DNA of 64,000 nt from Actinomadura rubteroloni (GTDB lineage: Bacteria > Actinomycetota > Actinomycetes > Streptosporangiales > Streptosporangiaceae), in contig NZ_MTBP01000002.1 in NCBI RefSeq assembly GCF_002911665.1, positions 1,922,001 through 1,986,000 of the forward strand. The letters run 5' to 3'. The notes below the pieces were generated by a model, which saw only the letters and a list, made by a program, of their open reading frames with translations, did no database searches and was not told the origin of the DNA. Positions 42,514-51,994 of the stretch are shown one piece after another (within the stretch, counting starts at the first letter, position 1; every line of letters starts with the position of its first letter). The position numbers and the translations under genes were made by a program.

Positions 42514-44588
42514 AGGAAGACCACCACCACGGCGACGATGACGACGACCCCGGCGAGGACGCCGGTGAGATAGGACTGCGGGTCGCCGCCGCCGGGCCGC
42601 CGGACGACGTCGGCGAGCCGGCGGGTGAGGCGGGCGGTGCCGGTGACGGCGCCGTCGACGTCCTGGCGGTCCACGACGGCGACGCCGCGGGCGAGCCGCC
42701 GGACGGGCCGGACGATCGCCGCCGCGTACAGCTCGTCCACCAGGAACGCGCGGGCGAACACGGGCCGGACGCGGCCGAGGACGCGCGCGGGGTCGGCCGC
42801 CGGGTCGCGCCTCCACACCAGGTAGGTCGCGGCGGCGCCGGCCGCGAGCAGCGCGACGCCGAGCAGGGCCGACACCGGGTGCGGGCGCAGCTCGTCCGCG
42901 CCGAGCCCGAAGAACCCGAGGATCGCGGCGGGGACGGCGAGCACGGCGATCGTCCAGGACATGGCGCGCGGCGCCTCGCGCGGCTCGCCCGTCCCCCGGT
43001 AGTCACCGAAGAACGTCAGCAGCCAGGCGCGCATCGCGTACGCGGCGGTGAGCGCGACGGTCAGCAGCAGCGCGAGATAGATCAGCCACGCGATCCCCGT
43101 GGGGATGGTGGGGACGATGCGGAAGTCGGTCGCGACGACGATCTGCCCCGGCTTCACGTACGGGGAGACGCCTTCCCTGAGCCCGGAGATCGCCTCGTGC
43201 GGTCCCGCCGCCGGAAGGCCGTGCTCCAGCTCGCCGCCGTGCGTGGCGGCGTGCTGGGCGCCCTCGATGACGGCGTCCTTGCTGAACCAGCCGCTCACCG
43301 GCGGGACGCCCGCGAGCGCCGCGAACCCGACCGTCATCGCGGCGAACGTCAGCGGCATCCGGGTGCGCAGCCCGCCGTGCCCGGCGAGCAGGTTGGTGCC
43401 GGTCACGAAGATCACGCAGCCGGCCGCGAGGAACAGCACCGCCTTGAACGCGCCGTGCGCGACGAGATGGAAGATCGCCGCCGACTTCGCGCCGACCGCC
43501 AGGCCCGCCGCCATCACGGCGAGCTGGCTGATCGTGGAGTAGGCGAGGACGCGTTTCAGGTCGTCCTGGGCCAGGGCCGCGAGCGCCGCGCCGACCATCG
43601 ACACGACCGCGAGGACGCCGAGCACCGCCAGCGCGGCGGGGGCCGCCAGGTACAGCGGGTAGAGGCGCGCGACGACGTAGATCCCGGCCGCGACCATCGT
43701 GGCCGCGTGGATGAGCGCGCTGATCGGCGTCGGGCCGGCCATCGCGTCCGGGAGCCAGGTGTGCAGCGGGAACTGGGCGCTCTTGCCCGCGACGCCCGCG
43801 AGCAGCAGCAGCGCCGCCGCGACGAGCGTCCCGTGCGGCAGGACGTCCAGCCGCCCCAGCAGCGTCGGGATGTCGAACGTGGACGCGCCGACGCCGAGGA
43901 CCAGGATCCCGATGAGGAACCCGACGTCGCCGAGCCGCGTCACCAGGAACGCCTTCACGGCCGCGCGGGAGTTCGCGCGGTCCTCCCAGTGGTGGCCGAT
44001 GAGGAAGTACGAGCAGACGCCCATGATCTCCCAGCCGACGTACAGCAGCAGGAGGTCGCGGGAGAACACCACGAGCAGCATCGCGGCGGTGAACAGCGAC
44101 ACGAACGCGGCGTAGGACGAGTAGCGCGGGTCCTTCGCCATGTACGCGACGGAGTAGAGCTGCACCGCGACCGCGACCGCGCAGACGAGCACGCCGAGCA
44201 GCGCGGCCAGCCCGTCCACCTGGAACGCGACGCGGATCGGCACCGCGCCGGTCTCCACGACCGTCAGCGCGCCCGAGCGCGGGTGCGGCGAGCGCCACAG
44301 CGTCAGCCCGACGATCGCGGCGAGGACGAACGCGGCGCCCGCCGGGACGCAGGCGAGCAGCGCGGGGCCGTTGCGCAGCCCGAACCGGGCGGCGGCGGGC
44401 GGGGTGGCGCCTTCCTGGACCGCGTCGGGGTCGGCACCGGCTTCCGCTTCGGTGACGACAGTGTGGCCTTCGGGTGCGGCGGTCGCGGGCGCGCCGCCGA
44501 GCAGCCGCGTCACGCGGGGGCCGGCGAGCAGCCCGGCGACGGCGGCGGCGAACGGCAGCAGCACGATCAGCACGGCGAGGACGATCAC
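42510..44588 (-). CDS. nuoL: NADH-quinone oxidoreductase subunit L
   Basis: 692 aa, the largest antiporter-like subunit, with WEIMGVCSYFLIGHHWED, GKSAQFPLHTWLPDAM, KRVLAYSTISQLAVM and the long C-terminal lateral helix region. The GTG overlaps the nuoK stop (GTGA). An extra hydrophilic insertion near residues 35-75 (Glu/Ala-rich) is unusual compared with E. coli NuoL. Confidence 0.93.
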   Translation of the reverse strand: MIVLAVLIVLLPFAAAVAGLLAGPRVTRLLGGAPATAAPEGHTVVTEAEAGADPDAVQEGATPPAAARFGLRNGPALLACVPAGAAFVLAAIVGLTLWRSPHPRSGALTVVETGAVPIRVAFQVDGLAALLGVLVCAVAVAVQLYSVAYMAKDPRYSSYAAFVSLFTAAMLLVVFSRDLLLLYVGWEIMGVCSYFLIGHHWEDRANSRAAVKAFLVTRLGDVGFLIGILVLGVGASTFDIPTLLGRLDVLPHGTLVAAALLLLAGVAGKSAQFPLHTWLPDAMAGPTPISALIHAATMVAAGIYVVARLYPLYLAAPAALAVLGVLAVVSMVGAALAALAQDDLKRVLAYSTISQLAVMAAGLAVGAKSAAIFHLVAHGAFKAVLFLAAGCVIFVTGTNLLAGHGGLRTRMPLTFAAMTVGFAALAGVPPVSGWFSKDAVIEGAQHAATHGGELEHGLPAAGPHEAISGLREGVSPYVKPGQIVVATDFRIVPTIPTGIAWLIYLALLLTVALTAAYAMRAWLLTFFGDYRGTGEPREAPRAMSWTIAVLAVPAAILGFFGLGADELRPHPVSALLGVALLAAGAAATYLVWRRDPAADPARVLGRVRPVFARAFLVDELYAAAIVRPVRRLARGVAVVDRQDVDGAVTGTARLTRRLADVVRRPGGGDPQSYLTGVLAGVVVIVAVVVVFL

Positions 44589-44938
44589 CGGCCCGCCTCC
44601 ACGGTCTCGGCGGCGTCCTCGGGGTTCTCGGCGTCCTCGCGCAGGGCGGTCAGCTCGTCCACGTCCACGGTGCTCCGGTTGCGGTAGACGAGCAGGACGA
44701 TCGCGAGCCCCAGCCCGATCTCCGCCGCCGCGATCACGATCGTGAAGAGCGTGAGGACCTGGCCGCCGTGCAGCCGGTCCCGCCACCAGACGTCGAACGC
44801 GACGAGGTTGAGGTTCACCGCGTTCAGCATCAGCTCGACGGCCATCAGCACGAGGATCGCGTTGCGCCGGGCGAGGACCCCGTACACGCCGACGGAGAAC
44901 AGCAACGCCGACAGCACGGCCGGATAGACGATGTGCAT
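44585..44938 (-). CDS. nuoK: NADH-quinone oxidoreductase subunit K
   Basis: 117 aa with three helices and the conserved glutamates (VLMAVELMLNAVNLN, AAAEIGLGLAIVLLVYR). Longer than most NuoK by an acidic C-terminal tail. The ATG shares TGATG with the nuoJ stop. Confidence 0.93.
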   Translation of the reverse strand: MHIVYPAVLSALLFSVGVYGVLARRNAILVLMAVELMLNAVNLNLVAFDVWWRDRLHGGQVLTLFTIVIAAAEIGLGLAIVLLVYRNRSTVDVDELTALREDAENPEDAAETVEAGR

Positions 44939-45453
44939 CAGTCGCCGTCCTTCGGGCCGATGTCCGTCCGGGACAGGACGATCGCGCCGACGAGCGCCGC
45001 GAGCAGCAGCACCGAGGCGACCTCGAACGGCAGCACCCACGTCCGGAACAGGCTGGAGCCGAGCGCGTCCGCGCTGCCGCCGCCCGCGCGGACGTCCTTG
45101 TGGGCGTAGCCGAAGCCGAGGACGACCGTCGTGACGAGCAGCGCGGCGGTCGCGACGGCGACGACCAGCGCGACCCAGCGGTTCTCCGAGTCCAGGCCGT
45201 CGCCGGGGCCGATCGGCGCGCGGGTCAGCATGATGCCGAACAGCAGCAGCACGACGACCGCGCCGACGTAGACCAGCACCTGCACCCACGCGACGAACTC
45301 GGCGGTCAGCACCAGGTAGGAGCCGGCGAGGCCGCCGAACGCGACGACCAGCCACAGCGCGGCGTGGACGATCTGCCGCGTCGTCACGCACAGCACGCCC
45401 CCGCCGAGCGCGACGGCGCCGAGCAGCACGAGCACGACGTCCTGCCCGGTCAC
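44938..45453 (-). CDS. nuoJ: NADH-quinone oxidoreductase subunit J
   Basis: 171 aa, five helices, with conserved YVGAVVVLLLFGIML. The GTG overlaps the nuoI stop (GTGA). It links the quinone module to the proton-pumping arm. Confidence 0.92.
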   Translation of the reverse strand: MTGQDVVLVLLGAVALGGGVLCVTTRQIVHAALWLVVAFGGLAGSYLVLTAEFVAWVQVLVYVGAVVVLLLFGIMLTRAPIGPGDGLDSENRWVALVVAVATAALLVTTVVLGFGYAHKDVRAGGGSADALGSSLFRTWVLPFEVASVLLLAALVGAIVLSRTDIGPKDGD

Positions 45454-45992
45454 GTCTTCCTCCCCGGGCCGGCACCGCGGGCGGCCGCCTTCTCGGCGGC
45501 GGCGATCTCCTTGGGCGGCTCGCCGGCCGGGTCGTGCGCCTGCGGCGGCGGGACGGTCCACATCCACTCGCGGAGCCGTTCCTTCTCGTGCGTCAGCTCG
45601 GCGATGTCGTACTCGGCGTACTCGAACTCCGGCGACCAGAACAGCGCGTCGAACGGGCACACCTCGACGCAGATCCCGCAGTACATGCACAGCGAGAAGT
45701 CGATGGCGAACCGGTCGAGGACGTTGCGGCTGCGCGCCCGTCCGCCGCCCTCGGCGGGCAGCGTCTCCTTGTGGGAGTCGATGTAGATGCACCAGTCCGG
45801 GCACTCGCGCGCGCAGAGCATGCAGACGGTGCAGTTCTCCTCGAAGAGCGCGATCACGCCCCTGCTCCGGGGCGGCAGATCGGGCTGCACCTCCGGGTAC
45901 TGGCGCGTGATCGTGCGCCGCGTCATCGTCCGCAACGTGACGGCCAGCCCCTTGGCCAGCCCGCCTCCTGGTAGCCGTCCCACGGTGGACAT
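45450..45992 (-). CDS. nuoI: NADH-quinone oxidoreductase subunit I (two 4Fe-4S)
   Basis: 180 aa. Two ferredoxin-type motifs, CTVCMLCARECP and CMYCGICVEVCP, carry clusters N6a/N6b. Without NuoEFG in this operon, NuoI is the natural entry point for electrons from ferredoxin. ATG at STVGRLPGGG; the upstream 131 bases after nuoH hold no gene. C-terminal Ala/Glu-rich tail. Confidence 0.94.
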   Translation of the reverse strand: MSTVGRLPGGGLAKGLAVTLRTMTRRTITRQYPEVQPDLPPRSRGVIALFEENCTVCMLCARECPDWCIYIDSHKETLPAEGGGRARSRNVLDRFAIDFSLCMYCGICVEVCPFDALFWSPEFEYAEYDIAELTHEKERLREWMWTVPPPQAHDPAGEPPKEIAAAEKAAARGAGPGRKT

Positions 45993-46123
45993 GATGGCGT
46001 ACCCGGGGGTCCCCCGGTGCGCGCCGGGGGTGGGTACCGGCCGTCCCGCCGGTCTCACGGGCACCGTCCGCGCAGGTGGAACCACGTTCCGTGCGTCCCG
46101 ACAAATCGGTCCATGAGGTGCAT

Positions 46124-47089
46124 TCAGCCCAGCACGACGCGCAGCACGCCGGTCAGGGCGAGCTGCGCGAGCGCCAGCGGGACGAGCCAGCCCCACGCGA
46201 GCTTCTGGAGCTGGTCCTCGCGCATCCGGGGGTAGCTGACGCGCAGCCAGATCACGATGAACGCCAGCGCGAACACCTTGACCAGCAGCCACAGCCAGCC
46301 GAGTTCGGCGTCCAGGAACGGGCCGCGCCAGCCGCCGAGGAACAGCACGGCCGTCAGCGCCGACAGCACCACGATCCCGGCGTACTCGGCGAGCAGGAAG
46401 AACGCGAACCGCAGCCCGCCGTACTCGGTGTACGGGCCGAGGATGATCTCCGAGTCCGCCAGCGGCATGTCGAACGGCGGACGCCGCAGCTCCGCCAGGC
46501 CCGCGACGAAGAACACCACGAGCCCGATCGCCTGCCACGGCAGCCAGTACCAGTGCCACGCCTCGGCGATCCCCGACAGCGACAGCGTGCCGGCCGCCAT
46601 CGCCGCCGACGACGCCGCGAACACCATCGGCAGCTCGTAGGACATGAGCTGCGCCGCGATCCGCATCCCGCCGAGCAGCGAGTACTTGTTCGCGCTCGAC
46701 CAGCCCGCCATGATCGCGCCGATCACGCCGATCCCCATCACCGCGAGCGCGAAGAACAGGCCGAGCCCGAGGTCCAGGACGACCTGGCCGTCCGGCCCGA
46801 CCGGGATCACCAGCAGCACCAGCAGATACGGGACGATCGCGACCGCCGGGGCCAGCTTGAAGACCGTCCGGTCGGCGGCGGCCGGGACGACGTCCTCCTT
46901 CTGCGCGAACTTCACGCCGTCGGCGACGAGCTGCGCCCAGCCGTGGAACCCGCCCGCGTACATCGGGCCGAGCCGGCCCTGCATGTGCGCCATCACCTTG
47001 TGCTCGGCCTGCCCGACGAGCAGCGGCAGCACGCCGAACGCGGCGGCGACGGCCGCGAGCTTGAGCACGATCTCCAGCAGTTCAGGCAT
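46124..47089 (-). CDS. nuoH: NADH-quinone oxidoreductase subunit H
   Basis: 321 aa, eight helices, with QGRLGPMYAGGFHGWAQLVA and the quinone-site loop FDMPLADSEIILGPYTEYGG. It forms the quinone chamber together with NuoD and NuoB; NuoD is absent from this operon. The ATG overlaps the end of nuoC by 8 bases. Confidence 0.93.
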   Translation of the reverse strand: MPELLEIVLKLAAVAAAFGVLPLLVGQAEHKVMAHMQGRLGPMYAGGFHGWAQLVADGVKFAQKEDVVPAAADRTVFKLAPAVAIVPYLLVLLVIPVGPDGQVVLDLGLGLFFALAVMGIGVIGAIMAGWSSANKYSLLGGMRIAAQLMSYELPMVFAASSAAMAAGTLSLSGIAEAWHWYWLPWQAIGLVVFFVAGLAELRRPPFDMPLADSEIILGPYTEYGGLRFAFFLLAEYAGIVVLSALTAVLFLGGWRGPFLDAELGWLWLLVKVFALAFIVIWLRVSYPRMREDQLQKLAWGWLVPLALAQLALTGVLRVVLG

Positions 47090-47681
47090 GGGGACCCCAG
47101 TCGTCGGGCACGCCCGGCGGGCGCACGCGGCGGCGGCTCGGCGCGCCGTGGCCGGACTCGCCGGGCTCCTTGGCGCCCGGCCACGCCTTGGCGACGCGGG
47201 ACGCGAGCACGAAGTCCTTGCGCAGCGGGTTCCCCTCGAACCCGTCCGGCAGCAGCAGCGGGACGAGATGGGGATGGCCCGTGAACTCGATCCCGAACAT
47301 CTCGAACGTCTCGCGCTCGTGCCACGCCGCGCCCCGGTACACGCCGGTCGCGGTGGGCAGCGCCGGGTAGGCGCGCGGGACGCGGGTGCGGACGAGCAGG
47401 TGGTGCCGCTCCTCCAGCGAGTACACGTGCGCGACGACGGCGAAGCCCTCGTCCATCTCGTCCACGCCGGTCAGCCAGTCGAAGAAGCCGCAGGACAGCT
47501 CGTCGCGCGCGAACGTCAGCGCGTCGATCCAGCGGTCGGCGGGCACCCCGACCGACAGGCCGCCGTGGGTCGCCTCGGTGGTGACGTCGTCGGCGAACCG
47601 ATCCGTCCAGACGACGGCCAGCGGGTGCGGCGGCTCCGGCGGCTCCTCCGGCTCGGCGGGCTCCGCCGGCTCGTCGGTCAC
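47082..47681 (-). CDS. nuoC: NADH-quinone oxidoreductase subunit C
   Basis: 199 aa. The conserved core ERETFEMFGIEFTGHPHLVP followed by LLLPDGFEGNPLRKDF is clear. A Glu/Pro-rich N-terminus and an Arg-rich C-terminal tail flank it. It is not fused to NuoD: the protein ends well before any 49-kDa-subunit sequence and nuoH follows. The GTG overlaps the nuoB stop (GTGA). Confidence 0.92.
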   Translation of the reverse strand: MTDEPAEPAEPEEPPEPPHPLAVVWTDRFADDVTTEATHGGLSVGVPADRWIDALTFARDELSCGFFDWLTGVDEMDEGFAVVAHVYSLEERHHLLVRTRVPRAYPALPTATGVYRGAAWHERETFEMFGIEFTGHPHLVPLLLPDGFEGNPLRKDFVLASRVAKAWPGAKEPGESGHGAPSRRRVRPPGVPDDWGPHA

Positions 47682-48391
47682 GGGTTCCCCCGCTCGTCGT
47701 CGGCCAGGCCGGGAATGATCGTCGGGTCGTGGGTCTCGTCGGTCTCGTCGGCGACGACCGCGAGCGGCGTGGTCACGTCGTCCGGCCCGGCCGGCTCCGG
47801 CGGCGGGGGCGGCGTGACGAGCGGACGGCGCAGCACCGTCGCCTCCAGCACGCGCGGCGCGGGCGCGGGCGCGACCGGCTCGCCGTCCCCGGAGTAGCGC
47901 TCGCCGAGCGACTCGGCCGCGATCTTCTCCTGGAGCTTGACGATCCCGTGCAGCAGCGCCTCGGGACGCGGCGGGCAGCCCGGCACGTACACGTCCACCG
48001 GGATGATCTGGTCCACGCCCTTGGTGACGCAGTAGGAGTCCCAGTACGGGCCGCCGCAGTTGGAGCACGCGCCGAACGAGATCACGTACTTCGGCTCGGG
48101 CATCTGCTCGTACAGCCGCTTGATCGCGGGCGCCATCTTGTCGCTGACCGTCCCCGAGACGACCATGAGGTCGGCCTGCCGGGGGCCGGGCGCGAACGGG
48201 ATGACGCCGAGCCGGATGAAGTCGTGCCGGCTCATGGACGTCGCGATGAACTCGATCGCGCAGCACGCCAGCCCGAAGTTGAACACCCAGAGGGAGTAGC
48301 GGCGTCCCCAGTTGAGGACGAACCGCATGGGCTTCGGGGCGATCCGCGACAACGGCCCGATGCCGGGGGGCGGCAGGTCGACGGCGCTCAC
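47678..48391 (-). CDS. nuoB: NADH-quinone oxidoreductase subunit B
   Basis: 237 aa. Cysteine ligands of cluster N2 are present: LACCAIEF, SFGACSNCGGPYW and VPGCPPRPEAL. The first ~170 residues are the usual protein; the remaining ~65 form a Pro/Asp-rich C-terminal extension not needed for the cluster. GTG after AGGAGCGCGCCGTC. Confidence 0.93.
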   Translation of the reverse strand: MSAVDLPPPGIGPLSRIAPKPMRFVLNWGRRYSLWVFNFGLACCAIEFIATSMSRHDFIRLGVIPFAPGPRQADLMVVSGTVSDKMAPAIKRLYEQMPEPKYVISFGACSNCGGPYWDSYCVTKGVDQIIPVDVYVPGCPPRPEALLHGIVKLQEKIAAESLGERYSGDGEPVAPAPAPRVLEATVLRRPLVTPPPPPEPAGPDDVTTPLAVVADETDETHDPTIIPGLADDERGNP

Positions 48392-48475
48392 GACGGCGCG
48401 CTCCTACGGACGGTAGCGTTCACGCGCGCCATTGTTGCAGCACCCGGGCACCGTGCCCACGGGCCGGGCCACCGG

Positions 48476-48847
48476 TCAGACCCAGGACAGGACGCCCTTG
48501 CGGCCCGCGTAGAGCAGCCCGACGGCGAGGAAGCCCAGGAAGACGAACATCTCGGCGAGCGTCGTCCCACCGAATCCGGGCGCCGAGAACACCGTCGCCC
48601 AGGGGAACAGGAACACCGCGTCCACCGCGAACACCACGTAGAGGTAGGCGAACACGTAGTAACGGACGTAAGACTGCGCCCAGTGGTCGCCGACCGGGTC
48701 GACGCCGCACTCGTAGGTCGTCAGTTTCTCGGCGGTCGGCAGCGCCGGGCGGAGCAGCCGGTTCGCGGCCAGCCCGCCGCCGACGAGCGCGCCGCCGATC
48801 ACGGCCAGCGCCGCGAAGATGGCGTAACCGTCGAAATAGTCGCCCAC
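48476..48847 (-). CDS. nuoA: NADH-quinone oxidoreductase subunit A
   Basis: 123 aa, three helices, with the conserved loop TTYECGVDPVGDHWAQ and YLYVVFAVDAVFLFPWA. First gene of the operon; divergent from the proline-rich membrane protein gene across a 157-base promoter region. Confidence 0.93.
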   Translation of the reverse strand: MGDYFDGYAIFAALAVIGGALVGGGLAANRLLRPALPTAEKLTTYECGVDPVGDHWAQSYVRYYVFAYLYVVFAVDAVFLFPWATVFSAPGFGGTTLAEMFVFLGFLAVGLLYAGRKGVLSWV

Positions 48848-49004
48848 CTGTGACCTCCCGGAGTACCTGCGTACAGCAGTATCCCGAACATCACGAGGTT
48901 GTCGCGAAGTGGGACACCCCTGAACCGGGCGAACACGGGACGCGTCTTTTGATGCAGACTAGACGTGCATTTTGGGGTCAGATGACCTGGAAGGACGTGA
49001 CCGG

Positions 49005-50276
49005 ATGAGCAACCCGCCGCCTCCCCCCGGCTGGGAACCGCCGGGCGGCTCCTCATGGCCGCCGCCCCCGCCGCCGGCCGGGGGTCCGCAGAACCCCGGC
49101 GCGCCCGGCGGCGGACCACCGCCGGGCCAGGGATTCGGCGGCGGCCCGCCGCCGCCCGGTCCCGGCTTCGGCGGTCCCGGCACCCCGCCGCCGTTCTACG
49201 GCCCCGGCGGACCGCAGCCCGGCCCGCCGGCCAAGCGCGGCATGGGCGGCGGCGCGATCGCCGCCATCATCGTCGGCGCGCTCGTGGTGATCGTCGCGCT
49301 CGCGGTGGTCGTCGTGGTGGTCGTGGCGTCCGGCGGCAAGTCGCCGAAAGAGCAGCTCACCGCCGCCGCCGACAAGGTCGCCGCCGCGCGGGCCCTCACC
49401 TACAAGGGCAGCATCACCAGCGGCTCCGACACCCTCCAGGGCGAGCTGACCGTCACCAAGGGCGGGCGCGCGACCGGCCCGATCACCTGGGACGGCTCGC
49501 AGGTCACCCTGCTGGCGGCCGACGACAAGACCTTCATCAAGGCCGACTCGACCTACTGGAAGGACAAGGTCACCAGCACCAGCGACCCGTCCTGGTTCCT
49601 CAGCGGGCAGCAGTGGGGCAAGCTCGACTCGTCCGACCTCACGGTGAACTTCAAGACGTCGCTGACCCCGACCGTCATCGCCGACAAGCTGCGCGAGGCC
49701 GCGCGCCTCAACCGCAAGCCGGTGAAGACGACGAACGGCGGCCGCAAGGCGCTGAAGTTCACGACCGGGTCCGCGACGCTGTACCTGACCGACAGCGACG
49801 ACCCCGAGCTGATCCGCTACGAGAGCCTGTTCCCCCGCGTCCAGGCCGACGTCACGGTCGCCGACAACTCGGTGATCAGCGACATGCGGCAGGAGATGAG
49901 CCAGCTCGGCGACTCCTTCGACGTCTCCTCGCGCCCGTCGATCGCGCAGTGGAAGAAGGGGAACTGCAACAGCACGTCCGGGTGCCTGGTCGAGGCGCAG
50001 GTCCGTCCCCCGGCGGGGCTGGACGGCCCGACCGAGATCCAGCTCCGGTTCAACATCACCGCCTTCACCCTCACCGGCCGGGACCTCGGCAACTGCACCG
50101 CCAAGGTCACCGTCACCGGCGACTCGCCGGTGTGGACGCGCTGCGAGATCGTCAGCTCGGCCTGGACGGACTGGGCGAAGAAGGGCGGCACCTTCTACAA
50201 GCACGTCGAGTACAAGGTCGCCGGCGTGTCCAGCTCCGACATCCAGACCATGCAGACGAACCTGGACCAGGAGTAA
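49005..50276 (+). CDS. Membrane-anchored protein with proline-rich N-terminus
   Basis: 423 aa. The first ~80 residues are a Pro/Gly-rich cytoplasmic segment (repeats of PPPPG and GGPPPG). One membrane helix follows (about 84-107), then an extracytoplasmic domain of ~310 residues. The beta-rich pattern (YKGSITSGSDTLQGELTVTK, then TYWKDKV) recalls LppX-like lipid-binding domains; CNSTSGC suggests a disulfide. Function unknown. It is a paralogue of the next gene. ATG after GGAAGGACGTGACCGG. Confidence 0.75.
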   Translation: MSNPPPPPGWEPPGGSSWPPPPPPAGGPQNPGAPGGGPPPGQGFGGGPPPPGPGFGGPGTPPPFYGPGGPQPGPPAKRGMGGGAIAAIIVGALVVIVALAVVVVVVVASGGKSPKEQLTAAADKVAAARALTYKGSITSGSDTLQGELTVTKGGRATGPITWDGSQVTLLAADDKTFIKADSTYWKDKVTSTSDPSWFLSGQQWGKLDSSDLTVNFKTSLTPTVIADKLREAARLNRKPVKTTNGGRKALKFTTGSATLYLTDSDDPELIRYESLFPRVQADVTVADNSVISDMRQEMSQLGDSFDVSSRPSIAQWKKGNCNSTSGCLVEAQVRPPAGLDGPTEIQLRFNITAFTLTGRDLGNCTAKVTVTGDSPVWTRCEIVSSAWTDWAKKGGTFYKHVEYKVAGVSSSDIQTMQTNLDQE

Positions 50277-50289
50277 CGCGCGACACGAG

Positions 50290-50325
50290 TGCCGGACGGC
50301 CCGGGGAACCCCGGATCGTCCGGCA
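50290..50325 (+). terminator. Terminator between paired membrane-protein genes
   Basis: A two-part stem (TGCCGGACG / CGTCCGGCA around CCGGGG / CCCCGG) lies 13 bases after the stop and is followed by TTCTTGT. Confidence 0.7.
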
Positions 50326-50370
50326 TTCTTGTGCCCGCACAGTGTCGGTTGCGAGCGAGGAGAGCGATCC

Positions 50371-50394
50371 ATGACGGCAGGGCGCGCCGGATGA
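50371..50394 (+). CDS. Seven-codon leader ORF (MTAGRAG)
   Basis: A minimal frame has a strong GAGGAGAGCGATCC ribosome site and ends in a TGA that overlaps the ATG of the following 443-codon gene, which has no ribosome site of its own. It is probably a translational-coupling leader. Confidence 0.5.
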   Translation: MTAGRAG

Positions 50395-51722
50395 CGACCG
50401 TCCCTCCCCCGCCCTCCGACGGCTCCTGGACCCTCCCACCCAACGAGCCCCCACCCACCGTCCCCTCCCGGCCCGCGAACGGCCATCGTCCGCACGCGCA
50501 GCCCGCGCAAGACCAGCCGTTCTACGGCCGGCCGCCGCACGAGCGGTTCGGGCAGCCGCGCGAGCAGGCGTTGTACGGCGACGCGGCTTTCGGGCAGCCG
50601 CCGGTCGAGTTGCCGCCGCTGCCCTACCGGCCGGGCGGACGGCCCCGGAAGGCGCGCCGGCGGCTGCTGCTCGGCGTCGTCGCCCTCGCCGTGGTCGCGG
50701 GCGGAGCCGGGGCCGGGGCACTGCTGGTCTCGTCCGACGGGAAGCCCGGGCGGCACGCGGCGCCGGCCCAGCGCGTCCCGGCCACCTGGGCGCCCGCGGC
50801 GAGGCAGGCGATCAACGCGCTGGACGCCGTCCGGTTCGACACGACGCTCACCCGGGGCGGCGAGCCCGTCCGGATCCGGCTCGGCGTCACCCGGCAGGGC
50901 TCGGCGACCGGCACGATCACGGCCGCCGGGACGACCGCCGACCTCGTCTCCGTCGGCGGCGCGACCTACCTCAAGGCCGGGGAGAGCTTCTGGCGCGCGC
51001 AGCCGGGCGCGGCGCGTCCCGACGACTACGCGGGCCGCTGGACGAAGGCGCCCGCGTCCGTCTTCGGGGTGGACGTCCGGAAGATCCTGGCCCCGCGCGC
51101 CATCGCCGCCGCCCTGGCCGGGAACCCGCGCGTGACGGCGGCGACCGCGCCGGGCGGCGTCCCGGCGTACCGGGTGCGGACGCGCCGCGCCGACTACCTG
51201 ATCGCGCGCACGGCCCCGTTCGGCCTGCTCGCCGTCCGGGCGGCCGGGCACGGCGACCCGCTCTTGACCGCGACGCCGCGCGACGACGCCCCGGCCGTCC
51301 GCAAGGAGATCCGCACGCGCGTCGCGGCGCTCGGCGGCGCCGTCGACCCGGCGCTGCGCTTCTCCACCAGTGCGCTCTCCTTCCTCGCCTGCGACCAGAA
51401 CGTCAACGGCTGCACGGTCAGCGTCCCGGCCGCGCTGAGCGCCCCCGGGACCGTCCCGCCGGACGCGCGGGCCGAACTGCACGCCACCGTCACCGCCGAG
51501 GGCGCGGCGCTCGGCTCCTGCGCGGCGTCGGCCGCCGTGCCCCGCGACCGGTCGCTGGTGCTGCGCTGCACCGTCACGAGCCGGGGCTGGCGGACCTGGA
51601 TGCGGCGCGCGATGGACACGCCCGGCCGCCACCCGTACGCGGCGAACGCCCGCGTCCTCGGGCTCGCCGTCGCGCCCGGCGACGTCGCGCGCCTGCTCAG
51701 GGCGGTCGACGCCGAGCGCTAG
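50391..51722 (+). CDS. Membrane-anchored protein, paralogue of the preceding gene
   Basis: 443 aa. A Pro-rich cytoplasmic N-terminus (~100 residues), a membrane helix (LLLGVVALAVVAGGAGAGALL), then an extracytoplasmic domain with the same layout as the upstream paralogue, including the cysteine pair CDQNVNGC and late Cys residues (GSCAAS, LRCTVTS). The start is the ATG coupled to the seven-codon leader. Likely cell-surface role; no enzyme motif. Confidence 0.72.
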   Translation: MTTVPPPPSDGSWTLPPNEPPPTVPSRPANGHRPHAQPAQDQPFYGRPPHERFGQPREQALYGDAAFGQPPVELPPLPYRPGGRPRKARRRLLLGVVALAVVAGGAGAGALLVSSDGKPGRHAAPAQRVPATWAPAARQAINALDAVRFDTTLTRGGEPVRIRLGVTRQGSATGTITAAGTTADLVSVGGATYLKAGESFWRAQPGAARPDDYAGRWTKAPASVFGVDVRKILAPRAIAAALAGNPRVTAATAPGGVPAYRVRTRRADYLIARTAPFGLLAVRAAGHGDPLLTATPRDDAPAVRKEIRTRVAALGGAVDPALRFSTSALSFLACDQNVNGCTVSVPAALSAPGTVPPDARAELHATVTAEGAALGSCAASAAVPRDRSLVLRCTVTSRGWRTWMRRAMDTPGRHPYAANARVLGLAVAPGDVARLLRAVDAER

Positions 51723-51994
51723 CCCGTTGAGCGAACGGGGGCCGGTGCGAGGGCGTCAGTGTCGGCTTATCTATAGTTCGGTGCGTGATTTTCCCGCTCG
51801 CGGGGACTGTCGCGGGTTGGACGAGCCCGGGCGGGAACCGCCCGGCCGCCGGGTGACGCTTCGGCCCCCCGGCCCTCCCGTTCCCCGCTGAGACCACCGG
51901 TCCCCCGACATACCATGAAGGCAAGCCTAAGCAGCGTCCGTTCCCCGGGTGCCTCCCCTGGGACGGACGCCGCGCGTCGAGGAGGTCTTCCTCT

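Noticed and set aside
39416..43006. 1196-codon minus-strand open frame
   Set aside because: It overlaps htpX, nuoN, nuoM and nuoL in another frame and is extremely Arg/Ala-rich.
47082..47681. Possible NuoCD fusion
   Set aside because: The protein is only 199 residues and ends after the NuoC motif; no 49-kDa-subunit sequence follows.
51917..51935. Iron-box-like AGGCAAGCCTAAG upstream of korA
   Set aside because: Only about 11 of 19 positions fit the IdeR/DmdR1 consensus, too few to call.
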